Positions 8,820 to 17,385 of a stretch of DNA of 64,000 nucleotides are shown piece after piece. Origin of the DNA: M3007 sp035299505 (GTDB lineage: Bacteria; Bacteroidota; Bacteroidia; Chitinophagales; Saprospiraceae); contig DATGWL010000046.1 of assembly GCA_035299505.1 (NCBI GenBank), positions 1 to 64,000 on the forward strand, in the 5' to 3' direction. Below the pieces are notes generated by a model that made no database searches, was not told the DNA's origin, and saw nothing but the letters and a program-made list of their open reading frames with translations. Made by a program: the position numbers and the translations under genes. How positions within the stretch are numbered: the stretch's first letter is position 1; every line of letters starts with the position of its first letter.

Positions 8820-8846
8820 GCGAACTTTGCGTCTTTGCGGTGAACT
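8820..8846. repeat. Single arm of the CTTTGCG word family
   Basis: The short gap before the next gene contains GAACTTTGCGTCTTTGCGG, a copy of the 8-nt word series (CTTTGCGT/CTTTGCGG) that forms the long arms at 19922-20111 and part of 31750-31797. There is no inverted partner here. It ends 10 nt before the ATG at 8857. Confidence 0.6.
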
Positions 8847-8856
8847 ACACAGAATA

Positions 8857-9540
8857 ATGATACTTTCCAAAATAAACACAGCCATTGCGGGGTATAAGCA
8901 ATGGTTGACGGCTACGAAACACCATCCTTTTGTGTACAAATGGGAGTCTGTGCAGCATTTTCAGCAACATTGGGAACTGGATGTGCCGGACCCTGCTGCC
9001 ATGTTCGACGGAGCTTTTTTTAACTCAGAATCCCGGCGTTTGTGGCAAACAGAACAATGGCAACCCAAACGCATCATGACCATGTTCTGGAGATTCGATC
9101 CGCTTACGGTGCGGATGATGTTCGACGATCTGTACAACGAAACCCGGGAGGTAGACGGGCGTGTTTCCAGGTTTCTGTTTGGCTGCGACAGTGTGCTGCG
9201 CGATTACAAGAGAGCGCATCCTACCAGTATTGAAAACAATCATTATCATGATGATTTTCAGATGATTGCGCTTTACCTGGCGTTTCGTTATCCGGAGTCG
9301 TACGCGCCTTATGCCTTTCCTACCTTCCAAAAGGCCATGATTAGATTTGGGGCACAGGATATTCCGCAAGCCAACGACCTACCCCGCTATTTCAAGGTGC
9401 TGCGCACGTTAATGACATTTCTGGAAAAGGACGGGGGTGTGGTTTCTGCTATGCAAAAGCACCTGCATCCAAGAAGGCATTTTCAGGGCAAAACCTTGTT
9501 GCTGGCCGAAGATTTTTGCCGTTTTACCGCAGAGAGCTAA
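8857..9540 (+). CDS. Protein resembling the N-terminal domain of McrB-like ATPases, without ATPase part
   Basis: The ATG at 8857 (227 aa) was chosen because the open frame upstream translates the 3' end of the aminotransferase region and a repeat word. The protein is soluble and helical. Its pattern (IAGYKQWL, KWESVQHFQ, then a long helical middle, then NHYHDDFQMIALYLAFRYP and SYAPYAFPTFQKAM) resembles, from memory, the N-terminal domain found in front of the AAA+ GTPase domain of Bacteroidota McrB-type restriction proteins. No Walker motifs are present and no mcrB or mcrC lies nearby. If the resemblance is wrong, this is a hypothetical protein. It ends before a strong bidirectional terminator. 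Confidence 0.6.
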   Translation: MILSKINTAIAGYKQWLTATKHHPFVYKWESVQHFQQHWELDVPDPAAMFDGAFFNSESRRLWQTEQWQPKRIMTMFWRFDPLTVRMMFDDLYNETREVDGRVSRFLFGCDSVLRDYKRAHPTSIENNHYHDDFQMIALYLAFRYPESYAPYAFPTFQKAMIRFGAQDIPQANDLPRYFKVLRTLMTFLEKDGGVVSAMQKHLHPRRHFQGKTLLLAEDFCRFTAES

Positions 9541-9571
9541 AATATTAGTGGTGAACCAATTTAGTATAAAA

Positions 9572-9610
9572 ACGCACGAGGGGTCGGCATTCCGCCGACC
9601 CCTCGCGTGT
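9572..9610. terminator. Strong hairpin between convergent genes
   Basis: CGAGGGGTCGGC and its exact inverse GCCGACCCCTCG form a 12-bp GC-rich stem with a 5-nt loop (ATTCC), extended by weaker pairing on both sides. It lies between the convergent genes ending at 9540 (plus) and 9659 (minus) and suits a bidirectional terminator. Confidence 0.75.
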
Positions 9611-9658
9611 TGTATAGGCCGCTAAGCTGACCTACCTTTGTGGCGCTTTTGGAGTTGT

Positions 9659-10354
9659 TTATCTTTTGTGCAACTCAACAGCCTGGAACAGGTTGCCGTT
9701 CTTGTCTTCAAACGAAAGCACATAGTTTCCGGCAGGCAGATGGCCAATGGCATAAGAATTGTCGGCAGAAGCCTCAAAACGCGCTACCACCCGGCCGTCA
9801 ATGGTGAAGAGTCGCATAGAGCCTACTTCTTCAGCATTTTCCAGGGTGAAATAATCAGTCACAGGGTTAGGGAACAGTTTAACCACCGGAGCTGGCAAAT
9901 CGTTGGTGCTGGTGAGTGTGCTGTAGGTATACACGGCAGTGAGGGTATCTGCCGGGTTGCCCAGATTGGTGAGTTTGAGGTGTACAATGCCGGAGCCTGC
10001 TTCGCCTGGAGCAGGATCAAATCCTGAGTTGTAGAAGTGAACGGTTAACTGACCGGCAGAATCTGGCTGCAGGGTGAAAGTTTTGGTAGAAACTCCAGGG
10101 AACCAGCAGGTAACCGGATCGCATACCGCGGTGGTGACATTTGGTGTCAGGAACACCTCATTGCGTTCCCATTTAATGGAAACCGGGGCCGCTGATACGT
10201 TTTCAATCTCACCGTGTGCAGGTGAATCGTAAGTGTCGGAAGTGGTAATGGTATCAGAAGGGTTCGGATGTACGTGGTAGGCGGATTGAAACTGGGCGTT
10301 GGCCAGCGACATAAGGCCAGCCACCAAAAGGAGGGTAATAGTTAGTTTTTTCAT
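9659..10354 (-). CDS. Small secreted protein with T9SS type A sorting domain
   Basis: The start at 10354 gives a clean signal peptide (MKKLTITLLLVAGLMSLANAQ); the upstream in-frame ATGs do not. The mature protein (about 210 aa) has a beta-sandwich-like region with two Cys in AVCDPVTCWFPG, reminiscent of Ig-like domains of unknown role. A C-terminal T9SS type A domain follows (VKLFPNPVTDYFTL to FQAVELHKR). No catalytic motif is visible. A TACCTTTG promoter element lies about 43 nt upstream. It is divergent from the thioredoxin-domain gene. Confidence 0.8.
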   Translation of the reverse strand: MKKLTITLLLVAGLMSLANAQFQSAYHVHPNPSDTITTSDTYDSPAHGEIENVSAAPVSIKWERNEVFLTPNVTTAVCDPVTCWFPGVSTKTFTLQPDSAGQLTVHFYNSGFDPAPGEAGSGIVHLKLTNLGNPADTLTAVYTYSTLTSTNDLPAPVVKLFPNPVTDYFTLENAEEVGSMRLFTIDGRVVARFEASADNSYAIGHLPAGNYVLSFEDKNGNLFQAVELHKR

Positions 10355-10396
10355 GACGGAAATGTCTCGCATTAGCAGGTTCGTGAAATAATTAAA

Positions 10397-10404
10397 CAAA
10401 GGTA
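10397..10404 (-). promoter_or_regulatory. Candidate -7 element for the small T9SS protein
   Basis: The minus strand reads TACCTTTG, a match to TAnnTTTG, about 43 nt upstream of the start at 10354. The -33 region is not obvious. Confidence 0.45.
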
Positions 10405-10483
10405 CACCCCAGAGCTGTTTACCCCTACCTATTTTTGTTCGGCAGAACGGTTTTGTATTAAATCGGACAATTTTAGCAAAAAA

Positions 10484-12010
10484 ATGTGTAAAAAATTAGG
10501 GCTTCTGGCAGGGATTTTTTTGATGGTAGTGCGGCTTTCAGCCCAATTGCCATCAGGCGCCACTGCGCCTGATTTTGTTGCGCAGGATATATACGGCCAG
10601 ACGCATCACTTGTACGACATCCTGGAATCAGGCAAAATAGTGTTGATTGAGATCTCTGCCACCTGGTGTGCTCCATGTTGGGTATATCATACCAGCCAGG
10701 CTTTACAGGATTTATATGCAGAGCATGGGCCTCAGGGCGACGATAAACTTCGGGTTTTTTGGGTAGAAGGCGATCCAAGTACCAATATCAATTGCATATT
10801 TGGTGAGCCAGGCTGCAACGGCGGCACTGCCGGCAATTACACTCAGGGTGTTGATTATCCCATTCTGGACAACGCAGCTATTGCCAACGCCTTTCAAATT
10901 TCCTATTATCCATCGCTTTTTGTTATTTGTCCGAACAAACGTGTGTATGAGGTAGAGCCTTTGGGGCCGGAAGATCTCTGGGAAAAAGCCAATCAATGTC
11001 CGGTGGCCTATGGTAATACAAACGCTGGCATATTTGAGTATTACTCCGGCACACAGCTGGATGAAATTTGTGGCTTTCAGGAGATTGCCCCCAATTTTTT
11101 GTTAACCAATCTTGGGTCTTCTCCGCTTACACAAGCTACCATTGAACTCAGCTGGAACAACAACACGGTTCAAACCTTGTCCTGGACCGGCAACCTGTAT
11201 ACCTATGGAGAAGCGAATATTCAGTTCGCACCCCTTACCGTGTCAAATTCAGGCACTTTGTCGGTCAATGTATCCGGGATAAATAATGGGGCGGGGGATG
11301 AGGATCTGGCCAACAATGTCAGATCTGACAACTTTTCTCAGGCCAAGAGTTTTAATACAACGCAGGTAGTTTTGAAACTGCGCACCGATAATTTCGGGGA
11401 AGAAACCTATTGGGAAGTTCGGGATGACTGGGGAAGTGTACTGGAATTTGGTGGAAATCAGGAAGTTGGTCCCAATGGCGGAGGCGCTTTCCCCTTGGGT
11501 GTTCTTCCGGGGCCCGGCGCTTACCCAAGTTTAACCATTATCCGTGACACGCTGGATTTGCCAGCCAATGGTTGTTATTCCTTGCACATTTCAGATGGTT
11601 ACGGAGATGGCATGTGCTGTAATTTTGGCTCCGGGTACTACCGGCTATACAACCTGAACGATCCCACAACGCCGATTATTTCCGGAGGGGAGTTTGATAA
11701 TTACGACAGGCGGGCATTTGGCGCCGGGGTGCTGACGAGTACAGATTCGCCCGCAGAATTACAGCAACTGGCGCTCTTTCCCAATCCGGCATCTACGGAA
11801 CTGTACATAGAGCTTGAAACACCAGAGGTTATCCCTGTGAGCTTTCGCATTTACAATGCCTACGGGCAATTATTTTGGACGCTGGAGGAGCCATCCGCTG
11901 CGCGCGGATTGTGGCAGGCGCCTACGGTAGACTGGCCTGCGGGTGTTTATTTTTTGCAGGCAAGTGCCGGAAATCAGCGCACTGTCCGGGTGTTTATGGT
12001 AGAAAAATAA
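10484..12010 (+). CDS. Secreted thioredoxin-domain protein with T9SS type A sorting domain
   Basis: The 508-aa protein has a signal peptide (MCKKLGLLAGIFLMVVRLSAQ) and a thioredoxin/peroxiredoxin-like domain at about 25-175. Its redox motif is ATWCAPCW (Cys62 and Cys65), and it has the cis-Pro region YYPSLFVICP. Two beta-sandwich regions follow; the second (about 350-400) contains a Gly/Asp-rich segment, GYGDGMCCNFGSGYY. The C-terminus is a T9SS sorting domain (LALFPNPASTELYI to VFMVEK). It is probably a cell-surface or released oxidoreductase. It converges with ribE with only 3 nt between stop codons, and no terminator is visible there. Confidence 0.88.
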   Translation: MCKKLGLLAGIFLMVVRLSAQLPSGATAPDFVAQDIYGQTHHLYDILESGKIVLIEISATWCAPCWVYHTSQALQDLYAEHGPQGDDKLRVFWVEGDPSTNINCIFGEPGCNGGTAGNYTQGVDYPILDNAAIANAFQISYYPSLFVICPNKRVYEVEPLGPEDLWEKANQCPVAYGNTNAGIFEYYSGTQLDEICGFQEIAPNFLLTNLGSSPLTQATIELSWNNNTVQTLSWTGNLYTYGEANIQFAPLTVSNSGTLSVNVSGINNGAGDEDLANNVRSDNFSQAKSFNTTQVVLKLRTDNFGEETYWEVRDDWGSVLEFGGNQEVGPNGGGAFPLGVLPGPGAYPSLTIIRDTLDLPANGCYSLHISDGYGDGMCCNFGSGYYRLYNLNDPTTPIISGGEFDNYDRRAFGAGVLTSTDSPAELQQLALFPNPASTELYIELETPEVIPVSFRIYNAYGQLFWTLEEPSAARGLWQAPTVDWPAGVYFLQASAGNQRTVRVFMVEK

Positions 12011-12013
12011 GCC

Positions 12014-12616
12014 TTAAAGTCCCTTTGACGCCAGAACTTCCATTTGGCGGGCAAGGTATTTTCCCAGAATGTCAAACTCAATGTTTACCGTATCGCCGGC
12101 CTTGAGGGTCTTGAAATTGGTATGTTCCCAGGTATAAGGAATGATGGCTACTGAGAACTGATCTATGCCGGGCGATACCACCGTAAGGCTTACACCATTG
12201 AGACAAACAGAGCCTTTGTCGACCAATAACCCTGCTTTTTCCGGTTGGAATTGGAAGGTGTATTTCCAGGAGCCACCGGTTTCTTCCACTGCAATACAGG
12301 TGGCCAGCTCATCCACGTGGCCTTGAACAATATGGCCGTCCAGTCGGCCTCCAACAGGCAGGCAACGTTCCAGGTTTACCAGGTGGCCAGGGCCCCATTG
12401 GCCGAGATTGGTCCGCCTGAGCGTCTCGTCTACGGCAGTTACACGGTGTTGATTGCCCTCAACGGCCACTACGGTGAGGCAAACGCCATTGTGGCACACA
12501 CTCTGGTCAACTTTAAGTTGCGCAGAAATGTTGCTTTCCACCGTGAAGTGCACGTTGGATTGATCTTGCTCCACGGACACAACGGTTCCGGTAGCTTCAA
12601 TGATTCCGGTAAACAT
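12014..12616 (-). CDS. ribE: Riboflavin synthase, alpha subunit
   Basis: This enzyme dismutates two molecules of 6,7-dimethyl-8-ribityllumazine to riboflavin and the pyrimidinedione precursor. The 200-aa length and the duplicated barrel match the family: an N-terminal MFTGIIEATGTV, then CHNGVCLTVV and GGRLDGHIVQGHVDE, and a second copy with SVCLNGVSLTVV and IPYTWEHTNF. It lies 12 nt downstream of dnaN and is likely cotranscribed with it. Its start is well defined by the invariant MFTGI. Confidence 0.96.
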   Translation of the reverse strand: MFTGIIEATGTVVSVEQDQSNVHFTVESNISAQLKVDQSVCHNGVCLTVVAVEGNQHRVTAVDETLRRTNLGQWGPGHLVNLERCLPVGGRLDGHIVQGHVDELATCIAVEETGGSWKYTFQFQPEKAGLLVDKGSVCLNGVSLTVVSPGIDQFSVAIIPYTWEHTNFKTLKAGDTVNIEFDILGKYLARQMEVLASKGL

Positions 12617-12628
12617 AAACGCTGTGTT

Positions 12629-13747
12629 TTAGCCGTTCAACATCACGGGCATAACCAGCATGAGGATGTCGTGTTCGTTGTTGTTTTCCTCTACTGGGGT
12701 GAGAATGCCAGCGCGGCTTGGCGAACTGAACTCCATGCGTACTTCATCTGAGCCTAAAACCCCCAGCATTTCTGCCAGAAAACGGGCATTAAAGGCGATC
12801 TTCATCGGTGCGCCTTCGTAGTTGCATGGGATTTGCTCGGTGGCTTCGTTGGAGAAATCCAGATCCTGAGCGCTCACCGTCAGGCTTTTGTCAGAGAGTT
12901 CGAAAACCACCTGATTAGTGGTTTTATTGGCATAAATGGCGATACGCTTCAGCGAGTTTTGAAAATCGCTGCGGTTGGCCGTCATGTTATTCGGGTTGTC
13001 TACCGGGATAACGGCGTTGTAATCCGGATAACGCGCATCAATCAGGCGGCAAACCAGTTTCATGCCGCCAAAAGCGAAGAATGCATTGGCTTTGTTGAAG
13101 GAAATGGTTACACCATCGCCGCCAGGAAGCGCGTTTTTCAACAGGTTGAGCGCCTTTTTCGGTACAATGAAAGAAGTGGTAACCTCACCCGCCAGGTGGT
13201 GGGTGCTGTATTTCACCAGTTTGTGTGCATCGGTAGCCACACAGGTCATTTTGTCGTTTTCAACCTGAAAGTACACACCGGTCATGGCCGGGCGCAGTTC
13301 GTCGGAAGAAGTGGCAAAAACAGTGTTGTTGATAGCATCCAGCAGGTATTTGCTGTTGATTTTTACCGTGTCTACGCCGTCCGGCTCGGGGATATTAGGA
13401 AAATCCTCGCCGTTTTCGCCGGCCAGTTTGTACTTGCCGTAGGAGGACGTTATTTCAATATTCCAGTTGTCGGGATTGACCGTAAAAGTGATGGGTTGCT
13501 GAGGCAGAGCTTTCAGCGTATCCAGCAATATTTTGGCAGGTACGGCCACAGAAAAGTTGTCGTCAGCCAACACATCAATGGTGGTTGCGATGCTCGTTTC
13601 GAGGTCGGTAGCTGCAATGGTGAGCTTTTTATCTTCAATTTTAAACAGAAAATCTTCCAGAATAGGCAAAACCGGGTTGGAGCCGATAGCGCCATTGGCG
13701 ATTTGCACTTGCTTGAGGAGTTCAGAAGAGGATACGCTAAATTTCAT
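12629..13747 (-). CDS. dnaN: DNA polymerase III beta sliding clamp
   Basis: This 372-aa protein is the ring-shaped processivity clamp. It shows the three repeated clamp domains, an N-terminal MKFSVSSSELLKQVQ, the PILEDFLFKI strand, the AENGEDFPN-type loop, the RPAMTGVYFQ segment and the C-terminal hydrophobic pocket end HDILMLVMPVMLNG. It does not sit next to dnaA here, as it does in many phyla, but heads a two-gene unit with ribE. A TATTTTTG -7 element lies about 40 nt upstream. Confidence 0.97.
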   Translation of the reverse strand: MKFSVSSSELLKQVQIANGAIGSNPVLPILEDFLFKIEDKKLTIAATDLETSIATTIDVLADDNFSVAVPAKILLDTLKALPQQPITFTVNPDNWNIEITSSYGKYKLAGENGEDFPNIPEPDGVDTVKINSKYLLDAINNTVFATSSDELRPAMTGVYFQVENDKMTCVATDAHKLVKYSTHHLAGEVTTSFIVPKKALNLLKNALPGGDGVTISFNKANAFFAFGGMKLVCRLIDARYPDYNAVIPVDNPNNMTANRSDFQNSLKRIAIYANKTTNQVVFELSDKSLTVSAQDLDFSNEATEQIPCNYEGAPMKIAFNARFLAEMLGVLGSDEVRMEFSSPSRAGILTPVEENNNEHDILMLVMPVMLNG

Positions 13748-13785
13748 CGTTGGGTATATTGTGAGTCAGGGGCTTGGGGGCGGCG

Positions 13786-13793
13786 CAAAAATA
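13786..13793 (-). promoter_or_regulatory. Candidate -7 element for dnaN-ribE
   Basis: The minus strand reads TATTTTTG, matching TAnnTTTG, about 38 nt upstream of the dnaN start. Confidence 0.4.
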
Positions 13794-13833
13794 AGGCCTT
13801 GAAGCCGGCTATTCTTGTAAAGAAACTAACAAA

Positions 13834-13864
13834 TTGTGGAAAAAAACCGAAAAAACTACCTTTG
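13834..13864 (+). promoter_or_regulatory. Candidate promoter for the M16 gene
   Basis: TTG at 13834-13836 and TACCTTTG at 13857-13864, with 20 nt between them, match the Bacteroidota -33/-7 pattern. It would start a leader of about 115 nt ahead of the gene at 13991. Confidence 0.5.
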
Positions 13865-13990
13865 CCCCGCCAAATGAATAACAAGCGTTCTAATCTTTTG
13901 TTTTTACGTCTGTTCTTTCAGGGTACACAGCCCGGATTGGCGTAAATTGAATACCTGCCAGCCTTCACCCCTTGCTCATCCACTCATTCC

Positions 13991-15265
13991 ATGGTAAATC
14001 GTAAAACGGCTCCTGTAATTCATGAAGTTCATCACCTGGCTATGCCGCGTCCGGAGTTGGTGTACCTGGATAATGGCATACCGGTGTATGTGCTGGATTT
14101 CCCGGGACAGGAAATAGTAAAGTTGGAAGCTGTGTTTCGTGCGGGTCGGCCGGAGGAAGAGAAACGACTGGCAGCCCGGGCCACGGCGCGTCTGATCCGG
14201 GAGGGAACCACCAGACAAACAGCTGCTGAAATGGCGGAGCATCTCGATTATTTTGGGGCTTCCATCAATGTACCAACCAACCTGGATACCAGCAGTTTTG
14301 TGCTGTTTTCTGTTAAAAAATACGTTCAGGAGGTCATTCCAACCTTTGCGGAAATGTTGCTCCAGCCTGCTTTTCCGCAGGAAGAACTGGAGAATTTCCG
14401 GCGCACCAGCATCCAGGAGTTGACGGTAGAATTGGAAAAAGGTGAAACAGTGGCCTACAGGAAAGTTACCGAACTGATTTTTGGAGAACAGCACCCATAC
14501 GGGTACAATTCCATGCCGGAAGATTACCAGGCTATTGAACGGGCCGATATTCTGGATTACTACCGGAAATGGTACATCCCTGCCAATTGCCTGCTATTTG
14601 CCAGCGGGAGTATAGATGCAGGGGTTTTGGCCTTGATAAACCGGGAATTTGGGCAACATAGCGGTCCATCGTTGCCCGGCCGCAGTCCGTTGCCTGGAGC
14701 AGCAGAGCATCCAAACGGTCGGAAAATCAAGCTCCCGTTGCCAGGTTCCTTGCAAACAGCCATCAAAATCGGGCGCAGGTTATTTGACCGCAACCATCCG
14801 GATTTCAACGGCATGGTGGTACTCAATACCCTGCTCGGCGGGTATTTTGGCTCCCGACTGATGACCAACATCCGGGAAAAAAAAGGCTACACGTACAACA
14901 TTTATGCTACGGTTGACGCTTATTTGAACGATGGTTGCCATTACATAGCCACAGAGGTGAGTCCGGAAAAGTCCGGTGCCGCCATTAGGGCCATCTTTTC
15001 TGAGCTTCGGAAATTGCGGGAAAAACCTGTGCCGGAAGAAGAACTGAGCATGGTCAGGAATTACATTCTGGGTATGTTGCTCAACGGTTTGGATGGGCCG
15101 ATCAACAGCTCGGATATGGTCCGAAATATGATTGTGGAACATCAGTCGCCCGAAAAATTTGAGGCTCTGGTACACACAGTCAGGACCATTTCAGCAGAGC
15201 AAATTCAGGCACTTGCCCAGCGTTATTTGCAGGACAAGGATTTTTGGGTCGTTACAGTGGGATAA
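13991..15265 (+). CDS. M16 family peptidase homologue lacking the zinc motif
   Basis: The 424-aa protein has the two-domain layout of M16B (mitochondrial-processing-peptidase-like) proteins. The catalytic HxxEH motif, expected near residue 60 after the VFRAGRPEE strand, is absent: the place is taken by AARATARLIREGT. The C-terminal domain keeps the Arg/Tyr pair in REKKGYTYNIYA. This is the pattern of the non-catalytic partner subunit of M16 pairs. No catalytic partner is adjacent. There is no signal peptide. It lies immediately upstream of mreB, separated by a gap with its own candidate promoter. Confidence 0.85.
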   Translation: MVNRKTAPVIHEVHHLAMPRPELVYLDNGIPVYVLDFPGQEIVKLEAVFRAGRPEEEKRLAARATARLIREGTTRQTAAEMAEHLDYFGASINVPTNLDTSSFVLFSVKKYVQEVIPTFAEMLLQPAFPQEELENFRRTSIQELTVELEKGETVAYRKVTELIFGEQHPYGYNSMPEDYQAIERADILDYYRKWYIPANCLLFASGSIDAGVLALINREFGQHSGPSLPGRSPLPGAAEHPNGRKIKLPLPGSLQTAIKIGRRLFDRNHPDFNGMVVLNTLLGGYFGSRLMTNIREKKGYTYNIYATVDAYLNDGCHYIATEVSPEKSGAAIRAIFSELRKLREKPVPEEELSMVRNYILGMLLNGLDGPINSSDMVRNMIVEHQSPEKFEALVHTVRTISAEQIQALAQRYLQDKDFWVVTVG

Positions 15266-15335
15266 AATAACTTTAACGCCTATTTTTTTTCAAATTCTCC
15301 CCCTAATTACACCTAGAAAAGCACAAAATTCTGCG

Positions 15336-15343
15336 TAGTTTTG
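15336..15343 (+). promoter_or_regulatory. Candidate -7 element for mreBCD
   Basis: TAGTTTTG matches TAnnTTTG and lies about 53 nt upstream of the mreB start, in an otherwise gene-free gap. No clear -33 box was found. Confidence 0.4.
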
Positions 15344-15395
15344 CGCACTTTTTTTCCCAATCCGATTCGACTCACACAATTAAACAGCCCATACT

Positions 15396-16430
15396 TTGTT
15401 CAACTTTTTCAATTTCTTCAAGCAAGAACTCGCCGTTGACCTCGGTACTGCAAATACGCTCATCATGGTGGACGACCAGGTGGTGGTAGATGAGCCCTCC
15501 ATTGTCGCTATTGACCGCAATACCAAACAAACGATTGCTGTGGGGCATCGTGCTATGCAGATGCACGAAAAGACCCACGAAAACATCAAGACGGTTCGCC
15601 CGCTCAAAGACGGTGTAATTGCCGATTTCCAGGCTGCAGAAGCCATGATTCAGGGCATGATCAAAATGGTTGGTCGCCGCCGCAATATGTTCAGTCACCT
15701 CAAAATGGTAATTTGCATCCCAAGCGGTATCACTGAGGTGGAAAAACGCGCAGTATTTGATTCCGCCGACCACGTTGACAGTAAAGAAACCTACCTGATC
15801 CACGAGCCAATGGCTGCTGCCCTCGGGATCGGTTTGAATATCGAAGAGCCAATTGGCAACATGATCATCGACATCGGTGGCGGTACTACGGAAATTGCTG
15901 TTATCGCGCTGTCTGGCATTGTTTGTGACCAAAGTATCCGTATCGCAGGTGATGAGCTCACCAACGATATCATGAACTATATGAAACGCGAGCACAATAT
16001 CCTCATTGGCGAGCGTACAGCAGAGCAGGTGAAAATCCACGTGGGTTCAGCCCTGCACGAACTGGAAAATCCACCGGCTGATTACGCAGTAAATGGTCGC
16101 GACCTGATGACCGGTATTCCCAAGCAAATCAAGATTGGCTACCAGGAAGTGGCTTATGCGTTGGACAAGAGCATCAGCAAAATTGAAGATGCGGTATTGC
16201 GTGCGCTGGAACTTACGCCTCCTGAGTTGGCTTCCGATATTTACAAAACGGGTCTGTACCTCACCGGTGGCGGCGCTTTGCTGCGCGGACTCGACAAGCG
16301 TCTGGAGCAAAAGACCAAGTTGCACGTACAAGTAGCCGACGATCCGCTTCGCGCCGTGGTGCGCGGCACAGGCATGGCCCTGCGCAACTCCCACCAGTAT
16401 TCTTTCTTAATTGACCGTAAAAGCGTATAA
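15396..16430 (+). CDS. mreB: Rod-shape determining actin-like protein MreB
   Basis: MreB forms membrane-associated filaments that direct the elongasome. At 344 aa it is full length. It has a hydrophobic N-terminal FNFFNFFKQE, the phosphate-1 loop AVDLGTANTLI, the phosphate-2 motif MIIDIGGGTTE and the adenosine motif YLTGGGALLRGL near residue 290. The only start that keeps the conserved N-terminus is the TTG at 15396, so this gene probably uses a TTG start codon. It opens the cell-shape operon mreB-mreC-mreD-mrdA. An in-operon hairpin follows its stop codon. Confidence 0.97.
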   Translation: MFNFFNFFKQELAVDLGTANTLIMVDDQVVVDEPSIVAIDRNTKQTIAVGHRAMQMHEKTHENIKTVRPLKDGVIADFQAAEAMIQGMIKMVGRRRNMFSHLKMVICIPSGITEVEKRAVFDSADHVDSKETYLIHEPMAAALGIGLNIEEPIGNMIIDIGGGTTEIAVIALSGIVCDQSIRIAGDELTNDIMNYMKREHNILIGERTAEQVKIHVGSALHELENPPADYAVNGRDLMTGIPKQIKIGYQEVAYALDKSISKIEDAVLRALELTPPELASDIYKTGLYLTGGGALLRGLDKRLEQKTKLHVQVADDPLRAVVRGTGMALRNSHQYSFLIDRKSV

Positions 16431-16439
16431 AGAATGATT

Positions 16440-16491
16440 AACGATGGACGATGAACATAAGGTTCTTCGTCCATCGTTCTCGTTCATCGTT
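16440..16491. repeat. GGACGAT-word hairpin inside the mre operon
   Basis: Arms of 17 nt (16440-16456 and 16462-16478) are inverse with one mismatch around the loop ATAAG; the arm word is AACGATGGACGATGAAC. A further GTTCATCGTT word follows at 16482-16491. The element fills the mreB-mreC gap. Its left arm contains an ATG that would extend mreC in frame, but that extension is repeat sequence and was not used. Confidence 0.85.
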
Positions 16492-16497
16492 CCTCCA

Positions 16498-17385
16498 ATG
16501 GGCAAACTCCTTGAACTTCTGCTTCGTAACGGTGGCTTTGTCACGTTCCTGGTAGTGGAAGTGATTTGTTTTGCCATGATGGTTAATTTCAATACCCGTC
16601 AGGGTGAAATCTGGGCCAATACTACCGGTATTTTTGGCGGCCGAGCACTGGAAAAGCGCCAGATGGCCTCAGATTACTTCAACCTCTACGAGCGTGCTGA
16701 TAGTTTGGCGCATTTGGTAGACAGCCTCCAGCTTCGGCTGTCCAATGCCCGTCAGGTGCAGGTTCCCATTCGGGATACTTTCTTTCTGGTGAGTTATGAT
16801 TCGCTTTCCAGAACTGATTCCACTTTACGCAAAACCGTTCGCCCACAGTTTCAGTCCGTTACTGCCAGGGTAATAAAAAACTCAGTTTCAGGCGCCAACA
16901 ACTGGCTGATTATCAACCGTGGTAGCAGCGATGGCGTGAAGACTGATATGGCGGTTTTGAGTCCGGTAGGCATTGTGGGTATTGTGCGGCATGTGAGTCC
17001 GCATTTCTCCCTGGTTATGTCGGTGTTGCACCAGCAGGCCAAGATTTCGGCTGCATTACCACAACAAAAAAATGCTTTCGGCTCCCTCACCTGGGATGGC
17101 GGCGATCCAACGGTAATGACGCTTCGTTATATCCCACAGCACTTTGTGGTGAAAGAAAACGAGCCGGTAGTTACCAGCGGTTATTCTCTGATGTTTCCAC
17201 AAGGGCATCCGGTAGGAAAGGTATACGGTACACCCAAAACAGATGCTGAAAACCCGTACTTCCTGGAAATCAAGGTAAAGTTGCATCAGGATATGACAAC
17301 CGTTCGGGATGTTTCTGTTGTGCAGAATTTATTCCAGGCAGAAATAGACAGTTTGCAGTTAAAAATTAAAGCAAATGAACAGTAG
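16498..17385 (+). CDS. mreC: Rod shape-determining protein MreC
   Basis: This is a 295-aa bitopic inner-membrane protein that links MreB to the periplasmic cell-wall synthases. A single transmembrane helix spans about residues 12-28 (GGFVTFLVVEVICFAM). A coiled coil follows (about 55-90), and then the two beta-barrel MreC domains, with NNWLIINRGSSDGVKTDMAV and PVVTSGYSLMFPQG. The start at 16498 (MGKLLELLLRN) is preferred over an upstream ATG that lies in repeat sequence. It overlaps mreD by 11 nt. Confidence 0.94.
   Translation: MGKLLELLLRNGGFVTFLVVEVICFAMMVNFNTRQGEIWANTTGIFGGRALEKRQMASDYFNLYERADSLAHLVDSLQLRLSNARQVQVPIRDTFFLVSYDSLSRTDSTLRKTVRPQFQSVTARVIKNSVSGANNWLIINRGSSDGVKTDMAVLSPVGIVGIVRHVSPHFSLVMSVLHQQAKISAALPQQKNAFGSLTWDGGDPTVMTLRYIPQHFVVKENEPVVTSGYSLMFPQGHPVGKVYGTPKTDAENPYFLEIKVKLHQDMTTVRDVSVVQNLFQAEIDSLQLKIKANEQ

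Noticed and set aside
13748..13990. Replication origin next to dnaN
   Set aside because: No dnaA gene or cluster of DnaA boxes was seen; the gap is an ordinary divergent promoter region.
16444..16497. Upstream ATG giving an 18-residue extension of MreC
   Set aside because: It lies in the GGACGAT hairpin; the conserved membrane-anchored N-terminus begins at 16498.
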